From Cobetia amphilecti (GTDB lineage Bacteria; Pseudomonadota; Gammaproteobacteria; Pseudomonadales; Halomonadaceae): 64,000 nucleotides of DNA. A model generated the notes under the pieces. That model saw nothing but the letters and a program-made list of their open reading frames with translations. It was not told the DNA's origin and made no database searches. Both the position numbers and the translations under genes were made by a program. Below are positions 9,430 through 17,095 of the stretch, in pieces; positions within the stretch are counted from its first letter, which is position 1; the number at the start of each line of letters is the position of its first letter. The stretch lies in NCBI RefSeq assembly GCF_030010415.1, contig NZ_JASCSA010000002.1; one strand, 5' to 3'.

Positions 9430-9672
9430 CAATGGTTCACGTTGAAGCCTGGGTGTTCGGGAAACGGGTGAAAACCCCGTACTGCCCCCGCAACGGTGAT
9501 CGCAACGCTCATGCAGGTCGACCACGATCGACAAGATCGACACGGCCAGCCACTGCCTCCGGGAGGACCTGTCATTCGGGCCTCCCCCAAGGGAAGGAGG
9601 TGGGAAGGCGCATGAGGGGGTGAGGCTCCTGCCATTGGAGTCCACCAGGCGTCAGTCCGGAGACCGGCCCTC
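9430..9672 (+). promoter_or_regulatory. Cobalamin (AdoCbl) riboswitch upstream of btuB
   Basis: The leader has the ordered landmarks of a cobalamin riboswitch. There is a GGTTCACGTTGAAGC-type P1/P2 start near 9434. The core GGGAAACGGGTGAAAACCCC followed by GCCCCCGCAACGG spans about 9459-9496. An AGCCACTGCC box lies near 9550, and the B12-box-like GTCAGTCCGGAGACCGGCC is at 9651-9669. It ends about 145 bases before btuB. In known examples B12 binding lowers expression of the downstream transporter. The expression platform (9673-9815) is GC-rich; I could not decide between translational and transcriptional control. Confidence 0.92.
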
Positions 9673-9817
9673 GCTTCCACACTGGTTGATGCGGAGGGCC
9701 TCACCAGTGGCAAGTCTCCCGCGACGGGCCTGCTTGATCAGGGCGCGCGGGGGGACGTGTGCTCGCGCACCCTGTCACGCTGTCCTCCTCATTGCGTCTG
9801 ACGCTTGAGGATCATTC

Positions 9818-11701
9818 ATGAAACACAACAACACTCGTGGTCGTGCATCTGCGCAGGCCAGCTTCACCCTCGTCGGTAGCCTGCTGCTGACCCCGCCCGC
9901 CGTCGCTGCTGATGCGCTGACCACCGATTCATCCGAGGACCTGGACACCGTCCAGGTCACCGCCAATCGCATTCCGCAGCTGCAGAATGACGTGCTGGCC
10001 AGCACCGACGTCATCACGCGTGACGAGATCGATCGCCTGCAGGCCAATTCGCTGGTCGATCTGCTGCAATCACGCAATGGCATCGAGGTCGCCCGCAGCG
10101 GCCCCATGGGCAGCCAGACCAGCCTCTTCATGCGCGGTACCGAGTCCGACCACACCTTGATTCTGATCAATGGGCAGCGTGTCGCCAACAGTGCCGATGG
10201 CCTGGCGCATTTCGAATTCCTGCCACTCGCCGCCGTCGAGCGTGTCGAGATCGTGCGTGGCCCGCGCGCCAGCGTCTACGGCGCCGATGCCATCGGCGGT
10301 GTGATCAACCTGATCACGCGTGGCGGCAACGAAGTCGGTCAGCATGCAGAAGTCACCCTGCGCGCCGGCAGCGACGGCACCTTCCGCCAGAACGCCCAGT
10401 TCAGCTCGGTGGAAGACGACACGCGCCTCTCGGCCAACCTCCATCATGATGAGAGCGATGGCTTCTCGGCCCGTGATACCGGCAGTGAAGATGATGGCTA
10501 CGAGGCCACGGGCGCCGAACTGCGCCTTGGCCACGACTTCGGTCAGCAGGCCACGCTCAGCCTCGGCGTCGCCAACACCGAGACCGATTACGACTATGAC
10601 GACTGCTACGACAGCAGCTTCAGTGCCTCGGAAGACTGCCACGGCGAAGGCAGCCAGATGGTATTGGATGCCAGCCTACTGACGCACCTGAACCCGAACT
10701 GGGACATGACAGTCAGCGTGGCGCGCACGCGGGATGAGTACGAGAACACCGAAGCCGGCAGCGATGCCGGGCGTGTCGCCAGTACTCGCAACGAGGTCGG
10801 CCTGCGCCACGACTTCTACACCGACCTCGGCACGCTCAGTCTGGGGGTGGACCATCGCGAGGAAAGCCTGGATGCCGATGGCCCCTACTTCACCGCCGAG
10901 GGCTACAGCGTCGATAGCCGCTATGCCACCGGCGTCTACGGCAGCTGGCATCTTCAGCAACAGCGTCACCACGTCACGACCAGCCTGCGTTACGACGACG
11001 ACAATCGTTATGGTCACCAGATGACGGGCGGCTCCAGCTACGCCTATGATCTGACGGCCGCGCAACAGCTCGGGGCCAGCTATTCCAGCGCATTCAAGGC
11101 ACCGAACCTGATCGACCTCTACAGCCCCTACGGCTCCGGCAACCCGGATCTCGATGCCGAGACCTCCACCACGGCCGAGCTGTTCTGGCGCCTGCAGCAA
11201 CATCACTGGCATCTGGGCCTGAATGCCTTCCAGACCGATATCGACAATCTGATCAGCTACGAAGGAGTCGACTTCTCACCGATCAATATCAATCGCTCGC
11301 GCATCCGTGGCGTCGAGCTGAGCAGTGGCTGGCAAGGCGAGGTTCTGAGCGTGAACCTTGCCATGACCTGGCAGGACCCGGAGGACCGCGATACCGGTGA
11401 GCAATTGAAGCGCCGCGCCCAGCGCTTTGCGCGTCTGGACGCCGATTACGCACTCGACGACTGGAGCTTCGGTGCCACGCTGCGTGGCAGCGCCAGCCGC
11501 AGCGATACTGACGCAGACACCTACATCGACACGCGCACTGCCGGCTATGGCGTGGTCGATCTGCGCACCAGCTGGCAGGTGATGCCGAACGTCAAGTTGA
11601 GCGCCAAGCTGGATAACGTCTTCGATCGCGAATACCAACTGGTCAATGGCTACAACACCCAGGGCCGTTATGTGGAAGGCGGTGTCGCCTTCTTCTTCTG
11701 A
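9818..11701 (+). CDS. btuB: TonB-dependent outer-membrane cobalamin receptor
   Basis: A 627-residue outer-membrane receptor that takes up vitamin B12 with energy from TonB. There is an N-terminal signal peptide of about 30 residues, then a TonB-box-like DTVQVTANR near residues 46-54. The plug domain follows (LVDLLQSRNGIEVARSG, FMRGTESDHTLILINGQR, VERVEIVRGPRASVYGADAIGGVIN). The rest is a long beta-barrel rich in alternating polar and aromatic strands, ending in Phe-Phe-Phe, the usual outer-membrane C-terminal signature. The preceding riboswitch and the following cobO support a cobalamin substrate. GAGGA lies seven bases before the ATG. Confidence 0.92.
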   Translation: MKHNNTRGRASAQASFTLVGSLLLTPPAVAADALTTDSSEDLDTVQVTANRIPQLQNDVLASTDVITRDEIDRLQANSLVDLLQSRNGIEVARSGPMGSQTSLFMRGTESDHTLILINGQRVANSADGLAHFEFLPLAAVERVEIVRGPRASVYGADAIGGVINLITRGGNEVGQHAEVTLRAGSDGTFRQNAQFSSVEDDTRLSANLHHDESDGFSARDTGSEDDGYEATGAELRLGHDFGQQATLSLGVANTETDYDYDDCYDSSFSASEDCHGEGSQMVLDASLLTHLNPNWDMTVSVARTRDEYENTEAGSDAGRVASTRNEVGLRHDFYTDLGTLSLGVDHREESLDADGPYFTAEGYSVDSRYATGVYGSWHLQQQRHHVTTSLRYDDDNRYGHQMTGGSSYAYDLTAAQQLGASYSSAFKAPNLIDLYSPYGSGNPDLDAETSTTAELFWRLQQHHWHLGLNAFQTDIDNLISYEGVDFSPININRSRIRGVELSSGWQGEVLSVNLAMTWQDPEDRDTGEQLKRRAQRFARLDADYALDDWSFGATLRGSASRSDTDADTYIDTRTAGYGVVDLRTSWQVMPNVKLSAKLDNVFDREYQLVNGYNTQGRYVEGGVAFFF

Positions 11702-11709
11702 TCGGCTTT

Positions 11710-11740
11710 CCCGAGGGCACCTCATTTGAAGTGCCTCGGG
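11710..11740 (+). terminator. Hairpin after btuB
   Basis: CCCGAGGGCAC (11710-11720) pairs with GTGCCTCGGG (11731-11740) with one bulged G, nine bases after the btuB stop. There is no T-run. It may protect the 3' end of the message or cause partial termination before cobO. Confidence 0.45.
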
Positions 11741-11760
11741 CAACAACCAGCCACACATAC

Positions 11761-11802
11761 CACAGCACCGATCACAGCACCGTCCCCCGGGTCGGTGCTG
11801 TG
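11761..11802 (+). promoter_or_regulatory. Duplicated 10-mer able to form alternative hairpins before cobO
   Basis: CACAGCACCG occurs twice (11761-11770 and 11773-11782), and its exact complement CGGTGCTGTG follows once (11793-11802). The complement can pair with either copy, giving two mutually exclusive stems 22 bases before the cobO start. The proximal stem resembles a terminator without a real T-tract. Confidence 0.45.
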
Positions 11803-11824
11803 CCTTTGACTACGGAGCATACGC

Positions 11825-12424
11825 ATGACGGACCGCAATACCCGCCACAAGGCCGCGATGGAAAAGCTCAAGTCACATGTCGATGACAAGGTGGCGCAGG
11901 CCACTGAGGAGCGCGGCCAGCTGCTGGTGTTCACCGGCAATGGCAAGGGCAAGACGACCGCCGCCTGGGGCACCATCACCCGCGCGCTGGGCTATGGCTA
12001 CAAGGTCGGTGTCATCCAGTTCATCAAGGGGCTGTGGGAATGCGGCGAGCGCGAACGGCTCGCCGAGGATGCCAATCTCGAAGTGCATGCCATGACCACC
12101 GGATTTACCTGGGACACCCAGAATCGTGACGCCGATACCGCCGCCTGTCAGGCCGTGTGGCAGCAAGCGCAGCGCCTGATGCGCGATGACAGCGTCTACC
12201 TGGTGGTGCTCGACGAGCTGACCTACATGGTCAAGTTCGGCTATCTACCGCTGGAGGAAGTGATGACGGCACTCGAGAATCGCCCTGCGGAGCAGACCGT
12301 CATCATCACCGGGCGCAATGCCAATCGTGAGATCGTTGCCTGTGCCGATACCGTCACCGAGATGAGCGAGATTCGCCACGGCTTCAATCATGGTCTCAAG
12401 GCGCGGCGCGGCATCGATTTCTGA
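11825..12424 (+). CDS. cobO: Cob(I)yrinic acid a,c-diamide adenosyltransferase (CobO/BtuR)
   Basis: A 199-residue cytoplasmic enzyme of the CobA/CobO/BtuR type, which transfers the adenosyl group from ATP to cobalt to make the active coenzyme. It has the family's unusual P-loop GNGKGKTTAAWG near residues 39-50. Other landmarks are VIQFIKG, VLDELTYMVKFGY and the C-terminal GFNHGLKARRGIDF, all typical. The length is standard. It is 123 bases after btuB on the same strand, so the two are probably co-regulated and the enzyme adenosylates imported cobalamin. GGAG precedes the ATG by eight bases. Confidence 0.95.
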   Translation: MTDRNTRHKAAMEKLKSHVDDKVAQATEERGQLLVFTGNGKGKTTAAWGTITRALGYGYKVGVIQFIKGLWECGERERLAEDANLEVHAMTTGFTWDTQNRDADTAACQAVWQQAQRLMRDDSVYLVVLDELTYMVKFGYLPLEEVMTALENRPAEQTVIITGRNANREIVACADTVTEMSEIRHGFNHGLKARRGIDF

Positions 12425-12459
12425 GCGTGCTGCACGAAGCCGCCCTGACTCCGCCGTCC

Positions 12460-13371
12460 TCAGTCCGACGCCTGCACCTTCGCGATGGCAGCGCAGACCT
12501 CTGCCATCGCCTCGACACTGCGCGGGCCGGGACGACTGATCAGGTCAGGAGTCAGACCCGCCAGTGCCACCTCGGAAAGTGGCCCTTCATCCGCGCGCCA
12601 GGCGGCAATCCACTCCTCGCGCGCCGGCCCCTTCGCGACCGGATGCAGAATCAGGCGCGGCCTGGCCAGCCACAAGGCTTCCCGATTGATCTGCGGCACC
12701 ACGGCGGGTGAGTCCGTCAGCAGCGGCTCACCGCCGCAGCGTCGAATCAGCTCATTGACCAGGTGATTGCCACCCAATGTCGTCATCGGGCTCTCCCCCA
12801 GCTGGAAGAAGACCGGCAAGGGGGCGCTGGCGCGGGCGCGCTCCAACTGCTCGATGCGCGCTGCGAGCGTCGCCACACGCGTATCCGCGATATCGCGGGT
12901 GCCCAGCAAGGCGCCAAGCCGAGCGATATTGGACAGCACGTCGTCGAGTGTCGCGGGCTCGCTGACGAAGACGGGCATCCCCAACGTTGTCAGACGCTCA
13001 TGCATCTCATCGGAAAGCCCACTGCCCCATGCCACGATCAGGTCAGGCCGCGCACTGAGTAGTGCCTCCAGGTTGGGCCCGTGATAGCTGGCCAGGCGCG
13101 GCAGCTCGCTGACCGCAGGGGGGAAATCACTGCCCTGACTCACGCCGATCAAGGCCGGCAAGCCTCCCGCCGCCGCCACCAGCTCGGCCGCGTGCGGGGC
13201 CAGCGTGACCACCCGCTGCGCTGGCTGTGACAGCGTCACGACATCGCCTGCATCGTCGATCACCTCACGCTCTGCGGCCAGGGCAGGCAGCGCCATCAGT
13301 GATGACATGACGAGCACCGACACTGCCTGTGCAGCGCCACGTATCCAGCGCAGTCTCTCGTGTACCTTCAC
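12460..13371 (-). CDS. btuF: Periplasmic cobalamin-binding protein, BtuF type
   Basis: A 303-residue helical-backbone metal-receptor protein. A signal peptide (hydrophobic core VLVMSSLMALPAL, cleavage after ALA-A near residue 33) is followed by RVVTLAPHAAELVAAAG, the usual first-lobe motif of BtuF-like proteins. Later come LLSARPDLIVAWGSG and FFQLGESPMTTLGGNHLVNEL. BtuF delivers B12 from BtuB to the BtuCD permease, but no btuCD gene is in the window. The start is GTG with GAGG six bases upstream. It converges on cobO with a 35-base gap. Siderophore- or haem-binding relatives share the fold, so the cobalamin role leans on context. Confidence 0.85.
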   Translation of the reverse strand: MKVHERLRWIRGAAQAVSVLVMSSLMALPALAAEREVIDDAGDVVTLSQPAQRVVTLAPHAAELVAAAGGLPALIGVSQGSDFPPAVSELPRLASYHGPNLEALLSARPDLIVAWGSGLSDEMHERLTTLGMPVFVSEPATLDDVLSNIARLGALLGTRDIADTRVATLAARIEQLERARASAPLPVFFQLGESPMTTLGGNHLVNELIRRCGGEPLLTDSPAVVPQINREALWLARPRLILHPVAKGPAREEWIAAWRADEGPLSEVALAGLTPDLISRPGPRSVEAMAEVCAAIAKVQASD

Positions 13372-13474
13372 GCATCACCCTCATTGCTGATACTTTCAAG
13401 CCTATCGCGCCCGTATTCATGACCCTCACCAAGCGCCAGGCAACAATGTTGCCACTTTACTCAAGGGAATTCCC

Positions 13475-14299
13475 ATGCTGATGAACCACGCCACCAGAGG
13501 CCCCGCCCCCCTCGCCCAGCGCCTGCGTCGTACCGCCATGCTATGCGGCCTGGCGCTCTGCACCGCCAGCGCCACGCACCTGGCCCGCGCCGACCAGACG
13601 CCCGCACCGGCTCTGGTGCATGTCAGCGCCAGTGCCAGCCTGGAGGCGGCGCCTGACAAGGCAACCATCCAGGCACGCCTGTGGGAGAAGACGCCCGCGC
13701 GCAAGGTGGATGACAAGGCTCCGGACAGCAAGGCCGAGGGCCAGGCGGCCCGCAAGGCACGCGAGTCACTGGAATCACGCATGACGACCCTGATTCAGGC
13801 ACTGGAGAAAGCGGGTATCGACAGCCGTCAGATCAGCGCCGGCAGCCTCAACCTGCGTCCTGAGCAGTACTACGAGCGCAACAATGGTCAGCAGCAGCCC
13901 CAGCAATGGCGGCGTACACACCTCGAACGCCCGATCAGCCTCGCTCTCGATGACCTGGACAAGGTACCGGAAGTCATCGACCTGCTGCTGGGCGCTGGCG
14001 TCAATCAACTGGCCGGTGTGCAGTATCAGATCAGTGAACGGGACGCCCTGGAAGACAAGGTATTGAAGGAAGCCTTGACCAAGGCACGCCACAAGGCACA
14101 ACTGATGGCCGAGACCCTCGGCGCGACCCTGGGCAGCGTGCAGTCGATCAATGAGTCCTCACACAGCCCGCGCCCGCAGATGATGGCAATGCGTGCCGAC
14201 ATGGCAGAGGCCAAGAGCAGCGGCAGCGAATACCGCCCCGGCGAGCTGAGCCTCGAGAGCAGCGTTCAGGTCAGCTGGCATATCGAGTCTGCCGATTGA
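13475..14299 (+). CDS. Secreted SIMPL-domain protein (YggE-like, DUF541)
   Basis: A 274-residue protein with a signal peptide (hydrophobic core LCGLALCTASATHLA, cleavage near ARA-DQ at residue 40) and a SIMPL domain. The domain begins VHVSASASLEAAPDKATIQARL and contains the SAGSLNLRPEQYYERN region, ending with the strand SVQVSWHIES. E. coli YggE of this family lowers oxidative stress by an unknown mechanism. There are two extra charged insertions (Lys/Ala-rich near residues 75-95 and Gln-rich near 137-145). Two in-frame ATGs lie close together (codons 1 and 3). It is followed by a large palindrome and a strong terminator. Confidence 0.75.
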   Translation: MLMNHATRGPAPLAQRLRRTAMLCGLALCTASATHLARADQTPAPALVHVSASASLEAAPDKATIQARLWEKTPARKVDDKAPDSKAEGQAARKARESLESRMTTLIQALEKAGIDSRQISAGSLNLRPEQYYERNNGQQQPQQWRRTHLERPISLALDDLDKVPEVIDLLLGAGVNQLAGVQYQISERDALEDKVLKEALTKARHKAQLMAETLGATLGSVQSINESSHSPRPQMMAMRADMAEAKSSGSEYRPGELSLESSVQVSWHIESAD

Positions 14300-14322
14300 G
14301 GCAGTCGCGCAAAACGTGAGCG

Positions 14323-14358
14323 AGTGATCAGCAGCAGTGATCACTGCTGCTGATCACT
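14323..14358. repeat. Perfect 36-bp palindrome
   Basis: The 36 bases are exactly self-complementary around the point between 14340 and 14341 (left arm AGTGATCAGCAGCAGTGA). It lies 24 bases after the SIMPL gene stop and just before a separate terminator hairpin, so it is not needed for termination. With no loop it would extrude as a cruciform or fold as a hairpin in RNA. Confidence 0.9.
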
Positions 14359-14364
14359 GCCATG

Positions 14365-14405
14365 AAAAAGACGCCAGTCGCAGAGTCTGCGACTGGCGTC
14401 TTTTT
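14365..14405. terminator. Bidirectional rho-independent terminator between the SIMPL gene and pyrF
   Basis: A 19-bp perfect stem (14365-14383 with 14387-14405) with a 3-base loop. It has AAAAA at its left foot and a T-run to 14407 at its right foot. It serves the converging genes on both strands. Confidence 0.92.
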
Positions 14406-14432
14406 TTGCCCATGAGGCAGACAATCAGCCGA

Positions 14433-15134
14433 TCAGGCGCCCAGCTCCTGCTCGATCAGCGCCAGCGCCGCCAGCGGATCCTCCGCCTGGGTAACAGGAC
14501 GCCCGATCACCAGATGGGTGCTACCGGCCGCCATGGCTTCACCGGGCGTCATGGTGCGCCGCTGATCACCGGCCTGCGCGAAGCTCGGGCGAATACCCGG
14601 CGTCACCTTCAGGAACTCAGGGCCACACAGCGCCTTGAGGCTCGGGGTCTCACGTGCTGAGCACACCACACCGTGCATGCCGCTCTTCTGGGCGAGGGCC
14701 GCCAGCCGCTCGACCTGCGCAAGCGGCGTGACATCCAATCCGATACCGGCCAGATCGGCCTGTTCCATGCTGGTCAGCACCGTCACGGCGATCAGCTGGG
14801 TGTCGAGGCCGCGAGTCGAGAGCGCCTCGGCGGCGGCCTGCATCATGCGCGCACCACCGGAGGCGTGGACATTGGTCATCCACACGCCGTGCTCCGCTGC
14901 CGCCAGCACGGCTTGAGCGGTGGTGTTGGGAATGTCATGGAATTTGAGATCGAGAAAGACCTCGAAGCCGCGTTGATGCAATGCCTTGAGAATCTCGGGA
15001 CCCACACGCGTGAACAGCTCCTTGCCTACCTTGACGCGACAGCGCGCAGGATCCAGCTGGTCTGCCATGGCAAGCGCAGCACTCATGTCCGGGTAGTCGA
15101 GGGCGATGATCAGGGGGGAAGTCGTGGCAGGCAT
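14433..15134 (-). CDS. pyrF: Orotidine 5'-phosphate decarboxylase
   Basis: A 233-residue enzyme that decarboxylates OMP to UMP, the last step of pyrimidine synthesis. The signature LDLKFHDIPNT carries the catalytic Asp62-Lys64-Asp67 triad. The N-terminal IIALDYPD strand, the VHASGG segment and the C-terminal HLVIGRPVTQAEDP phosphate-binding loop are all present. Length and motifs are standard for the bacterial class. It appears monocistronic with its own promoter and shares the terminator at 14365-14405. Confidence 0.97.
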   Translation of the reverse strand: MPATTSPLIIALDYPDMSAALAMADQLDPARCRVKVGKELFTRVGPEILKALHQRGFEVFLDLKFHDIPNTTAQAVLAAAEHGVWMTNVHASGGARMMQAAAEALSTRGLDTQLIAVTVLTSMEQADLAGIGLDVTPLAQVERLAALAQKSGMHGVVCSARETPSLKALCGPEFLKVTPGIRPSFAQAGDQRRTMTPGEAMAAGSTHLVIGRPVTQAEDPLAALALIEQELGA

Positions 15135-15162
15135 CCGGGCTCCAGGCGATGTGGCAGGCGCA

Positions 15163-15197
15163 ATGACAGGAGGTCATGGGCTCGGGGCAACATTATA
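15163..15197 (-). promoter_or_regulatory. pyrF promoter -10 and a small leader inverted repeat
   Basis: On the minus strand a perfect TATAAT (15197-15192) lies about 60 bases before the pyrF ATG; the -35 match at 17 bp spacing is poor. Between it and the gene is ATGAC-AGGAG-GTCAT (15163-15177), a 5-bp inverted repeat that could be an operator or leader stem. Confidence 0.45.
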
Positions 15198-15309
15198 GCG
15201 CTCGGCTCTGTCGTTGTATGCCCAGGGAAAGACGAATCGAATCAGCAGGCTAACGCTCGTAGTGCTTTCTTGCGTTGAGCGCAGAAAGCCGCGCAAGGAT
15301 GAGAAATCG

Positions 15310-15337
15310 TTTAAATCTAAATGACTACAAATCTAAT
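15310..15337 (+). promoter_or_regulatory. Candidate sigma-70 promoter of the comEA-like gene
   Basis: TTTAAA (15310-15315), a 16-base spacer and TCTAAT (15332-15337) lie in an AT-rich patch about 90 bases before the ATG. Confidence 0.4.
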
Positions 15338-15428
15338 ACCTGAGCCAGAGTATTTCTCGCGCAGGGCCTCGGGTGGTCGCCCCGCGCACTCCCCATCGAC
15401 CGCCCTGATGTGAGCATAGGAAGCGACC

Positions 15429-15866
15429 ATGAAAACCCTGCTAGGAACACTTCTCGTGACCAGCCTGCTGGTACTGTCACCGACCAGCCAGGCCGCAGAC
15501 ATGAACATCAATACCGCCACTGCCGCACAACTGACCGAGCTCAAGGGCATCGGTGGCAAGAAGGCCCAGGCCATCATCGAATGGCGCAAGGCGAACGGGC
15601 CCTTCACCGATGTGGCACAGTTGACGGAAATCAAGGGAATCGGCCCCAATACGCTCAAGCGCATGAACACGACACTGACGCTAGGCGAGCCGGGCAAGAC
15701 GACCTCGGCCATCAACACGAAGAGCCCGTCGGTCAAGCAAGACGGGGCTATCCAGAAAAGCCAGGCTGTCAAGAAAAGTCAGAGCATCGACAAGACCACC
15801 ACCGGGAAGGCCGTCGACTCCCACAAGGAAGTCGAGAGCCTCAAGACTGCCAGCAACAATAGTTGA
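15429..15866 (+). CDS. ComEA-like secreted helix-hairpin-helix DNA-binding protein
   Basis: A 145-residue protein with a clear signal peptide (cleavage after SQA near residue 22). A ComEA domain of two helix-hairpin-helix motifs follows: LKGIGGKKAQAIIEWRK and IKGIGPNTLKRM, both with the GIG turn that contacts DNA backbone. In naturally competent Gram-negative bacteria ComEA is periplasmic and pulls transforming DNA through the outer membrane. The 60 residues after the domain are Lys/Ser/Thr-rich, low complexity and longer than usual. With the type IV pilus genes elsewhere in the window it suggests DNA uptake ability, which is an inference. Confidence 0.85.
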   Translation: MKTLLGTLLVTSLLVLSPTSQAADMNINTATAAQLTELKGIGGKKAQAIIEWRKANGPFTDVAQLTEIKGIGPNTLKRMNTTLTLGEPGKTTSAINTKSPSVKQDGAIQKSQAVKKSQSIDKTTTGKAVDSHKEVESLKTASNNS

Positions 15867-15937
15867 GCCGTCTCGCCGGGCAGGCAACCTCGTGTCAGTT
15901 GCGGGGCTGCCTGCCCAGCGACTCTCTTTCTCCCAGA

Positions 15938-15967
15938 GAACTGGCAAGAACTGGCAAGAACTGGCAA
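15938..15967. repeat. Three tandem copies of a 10-bp unit
   Basis: GAACTGGCAA is repeated exactly three times, 72 bases after the comEA-like stop codon. Confidence 0.95.
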
Positions 15968-16048
15968 AAGCTTTCAAGCAGCCCGCAGACAAGCCAGCGT
16001 CATGCAAACGCAGTTAGCCATTCCCCCACTGAACCCCACAACCAAAAA

Positions 16049-16068
16049 AGCCGACCCGAAGGTCGGCT
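16049..16068 (-). terminator. Hairpin with T-tract on the minus strand
   Basis: AGCCGACC (16049-16056) pairs with GGTCGGCT (16061-16068) around CCGA. Six A at its left foot become a U-tract on the minus strand, so it is a good rho-independent terminator for transcription coming from slyD. Confidence 0.75.
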
Positions 16069-16203
16069 AGCGGGGTTTCCCCCTCCCCTGACGGCGAATC
16101 GGCACCTGCAAATAGCCCGATTCTGACAGCGGCCATCCTGGCCTGCCCCTTCCCCAAGGGGCTCCCTGAATGCCAGCCTCTGTCGGCAGCTGACACCTCT
16201 GCT

Positions 16204-16248
16204 TCTGACATCGATAGCTCTGATATCAATAGCTCCGACATCGATAGC
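16204..16248. repeat. Three tandem 15-bp repeats
   Basis: Consecutive units TCTGACATCGATAGC, TCTGATATCAATAGC and TCCGACATCGATAGC differ at only one to three positions. The unit contains ATCGAT/ATATC-like dyads. Confidence 0.9.
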
Positions 16249-16418
16249 TCTTCCGCCTGTGTCGGCCTGCTGCGGCCTCGACAAGGACACTCTACCCCGC
16301 CACGCCCCACGCGAATCTGATCTGCATCAAGTCCTGAAGGCTACACGACTCGATCCTTGCGGCTGGCGCGCAGACGACTGATCCATATCAATTTTCTCCA
16401 TCGCTACAGGCCTCAACA

Positions 16419-16463
16419 ACAGACAGCCCCGCTGCCGAGGATTCCGGCAGCGGGGCTGTCTGT
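16419..16463 (-). terminator. Large hairpin downstream of slyD
   Basis: A 19-bp perfect stem (16419-16437 with 16445-16463) and a 7-base loop, about 58 bases past the slyD stop. The T-tract is weak, but a second hairpin with a good U-tract follows at 16049-16068. Confidence 0.65.
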
Positions 16464-16520
16464 GTTGAAGAGGGGCTGCAACGAGGCGCTTGAGCGTCGC
16501 ACCCATCCGCAATGCCTACT

Positions 16521-17027
16521 TCAGCGACGCACCTTCTTGTCTTCGATCTCGGTATGGCTGACATCGAGACCGAGCGGATGACCGGCCGAAAGTTCGGCAC
16601 GCGTGGCATCGCGCACTTCCAGAACCTCGACTTCCCAGCTCAGCGCCTGACCTGCCAGCGGATGATTGGCATCGACCTTGACCTGCTGCTCACCGACCTC
16701 CAGCACCGTGACCGATCGCTGGCCTTCCGGGGTGCGGGCCTGAAAGCGCATGCCGGCGTTGATCTCGCCCGGGCCGAAGGCATCACGCCCGAAGTACTGC
16801 ACCAGGCCTTCATCCCGCTCACCGAAGCCTTCGGCTGGCGTCAGATTGACGACCTTGCGGTCGCCGACATCGCAGCCCTCAAGCGCGCTCTCGAGCGCTG
16901 CCAGAATATTGTCGTGGCCATGCAGGTAATCCATCGGCTCACGCTCAAGGGAGCTATCCAGCACAGTGCCATCAGCGGTGCGCAGGGTGTAATGCAGGCT
17001 GACGACCTGCTGGGAAGTAATCGCCAT
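16521..17027 (-). CDS. slyD: FKBP-type peptidyl-prolyl isomerase, SlyD family
   Basis: A 168-residue cytoplasmic isomerase and chaperone of the SlyD/FkpB class. It opens MAITSQQVVSLHYTLR. The FKBP half carries MDYLHGHDNILAALESALEG and the inserted IF (chaperone) domain carries AEGFGERDEGLVQYFGRDAF. The last third returns to FKBP (NHPLAGQALSWEVEVLEVRDA). The His/Cys-rich metal-binding tail of E. coli SlyD is missing; the tail here is short and charged. The start at 17027 with GGAG upstream fits homologues better than the ATG at 17072. It is the second gene after rfaH on this strand with a 68-base gap. Confidence 0.9.
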   Translation of the reverse strand: MAITSQQVVSLHYTLRTADGTVLDSSLEREPMDYLHGHDNILAALESALEGCDVGDRKVVNLTPAEGFGERDEGLVQYFGRDAFGPGEINAGMRFQARTPEGQRSVTVLEVGEQQVKVDANHPLAGQALSWEVEVLEVRDATRAELSAGHPLGLDVSHTEIEDKKVRR

Positions 17028-17095
17028 GGGAACCACTCCAGAAGAAAGGTGCAATGCGGTCTCGCGGATCAAGTCGGATGAGACAGGAAGACAGC

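Larger units (their letters stand above)
15867..16520. other. 650-base intergenic region with repeats and hairpins, no convincing gene
   Basis: Between the comEA-like gene (plus) and slyD (minus). It holds two short tandem repeat arrays and two hairpins (each listed separately). Short open frames on the minus strand (16000-16310) translate the 15-bp repeats as AIDVGAIDIRAIDV or as ELSMSELLISELSMSE. They lack a ribosome site or recognisable fold, and I do not call them genes. Confidence 0.5.

Noticed and set aside
9876..9890. A second ops-like GGTAGCCTGCTG in the btuB signal region
   Set aside because: It falls in a Gly-Ser-Leu-Leu signal peptide segment far from any polysaccharide gene. It shows how easily partial ops matches arise in GC-rich coding sequence, and tempers the ampG match too.
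16000..16310. Minus-strand open frames over the 15-bp repeats
   Set aside because: They have no ribosome site and no conserved fold, and they overlap a terminator hairpin.
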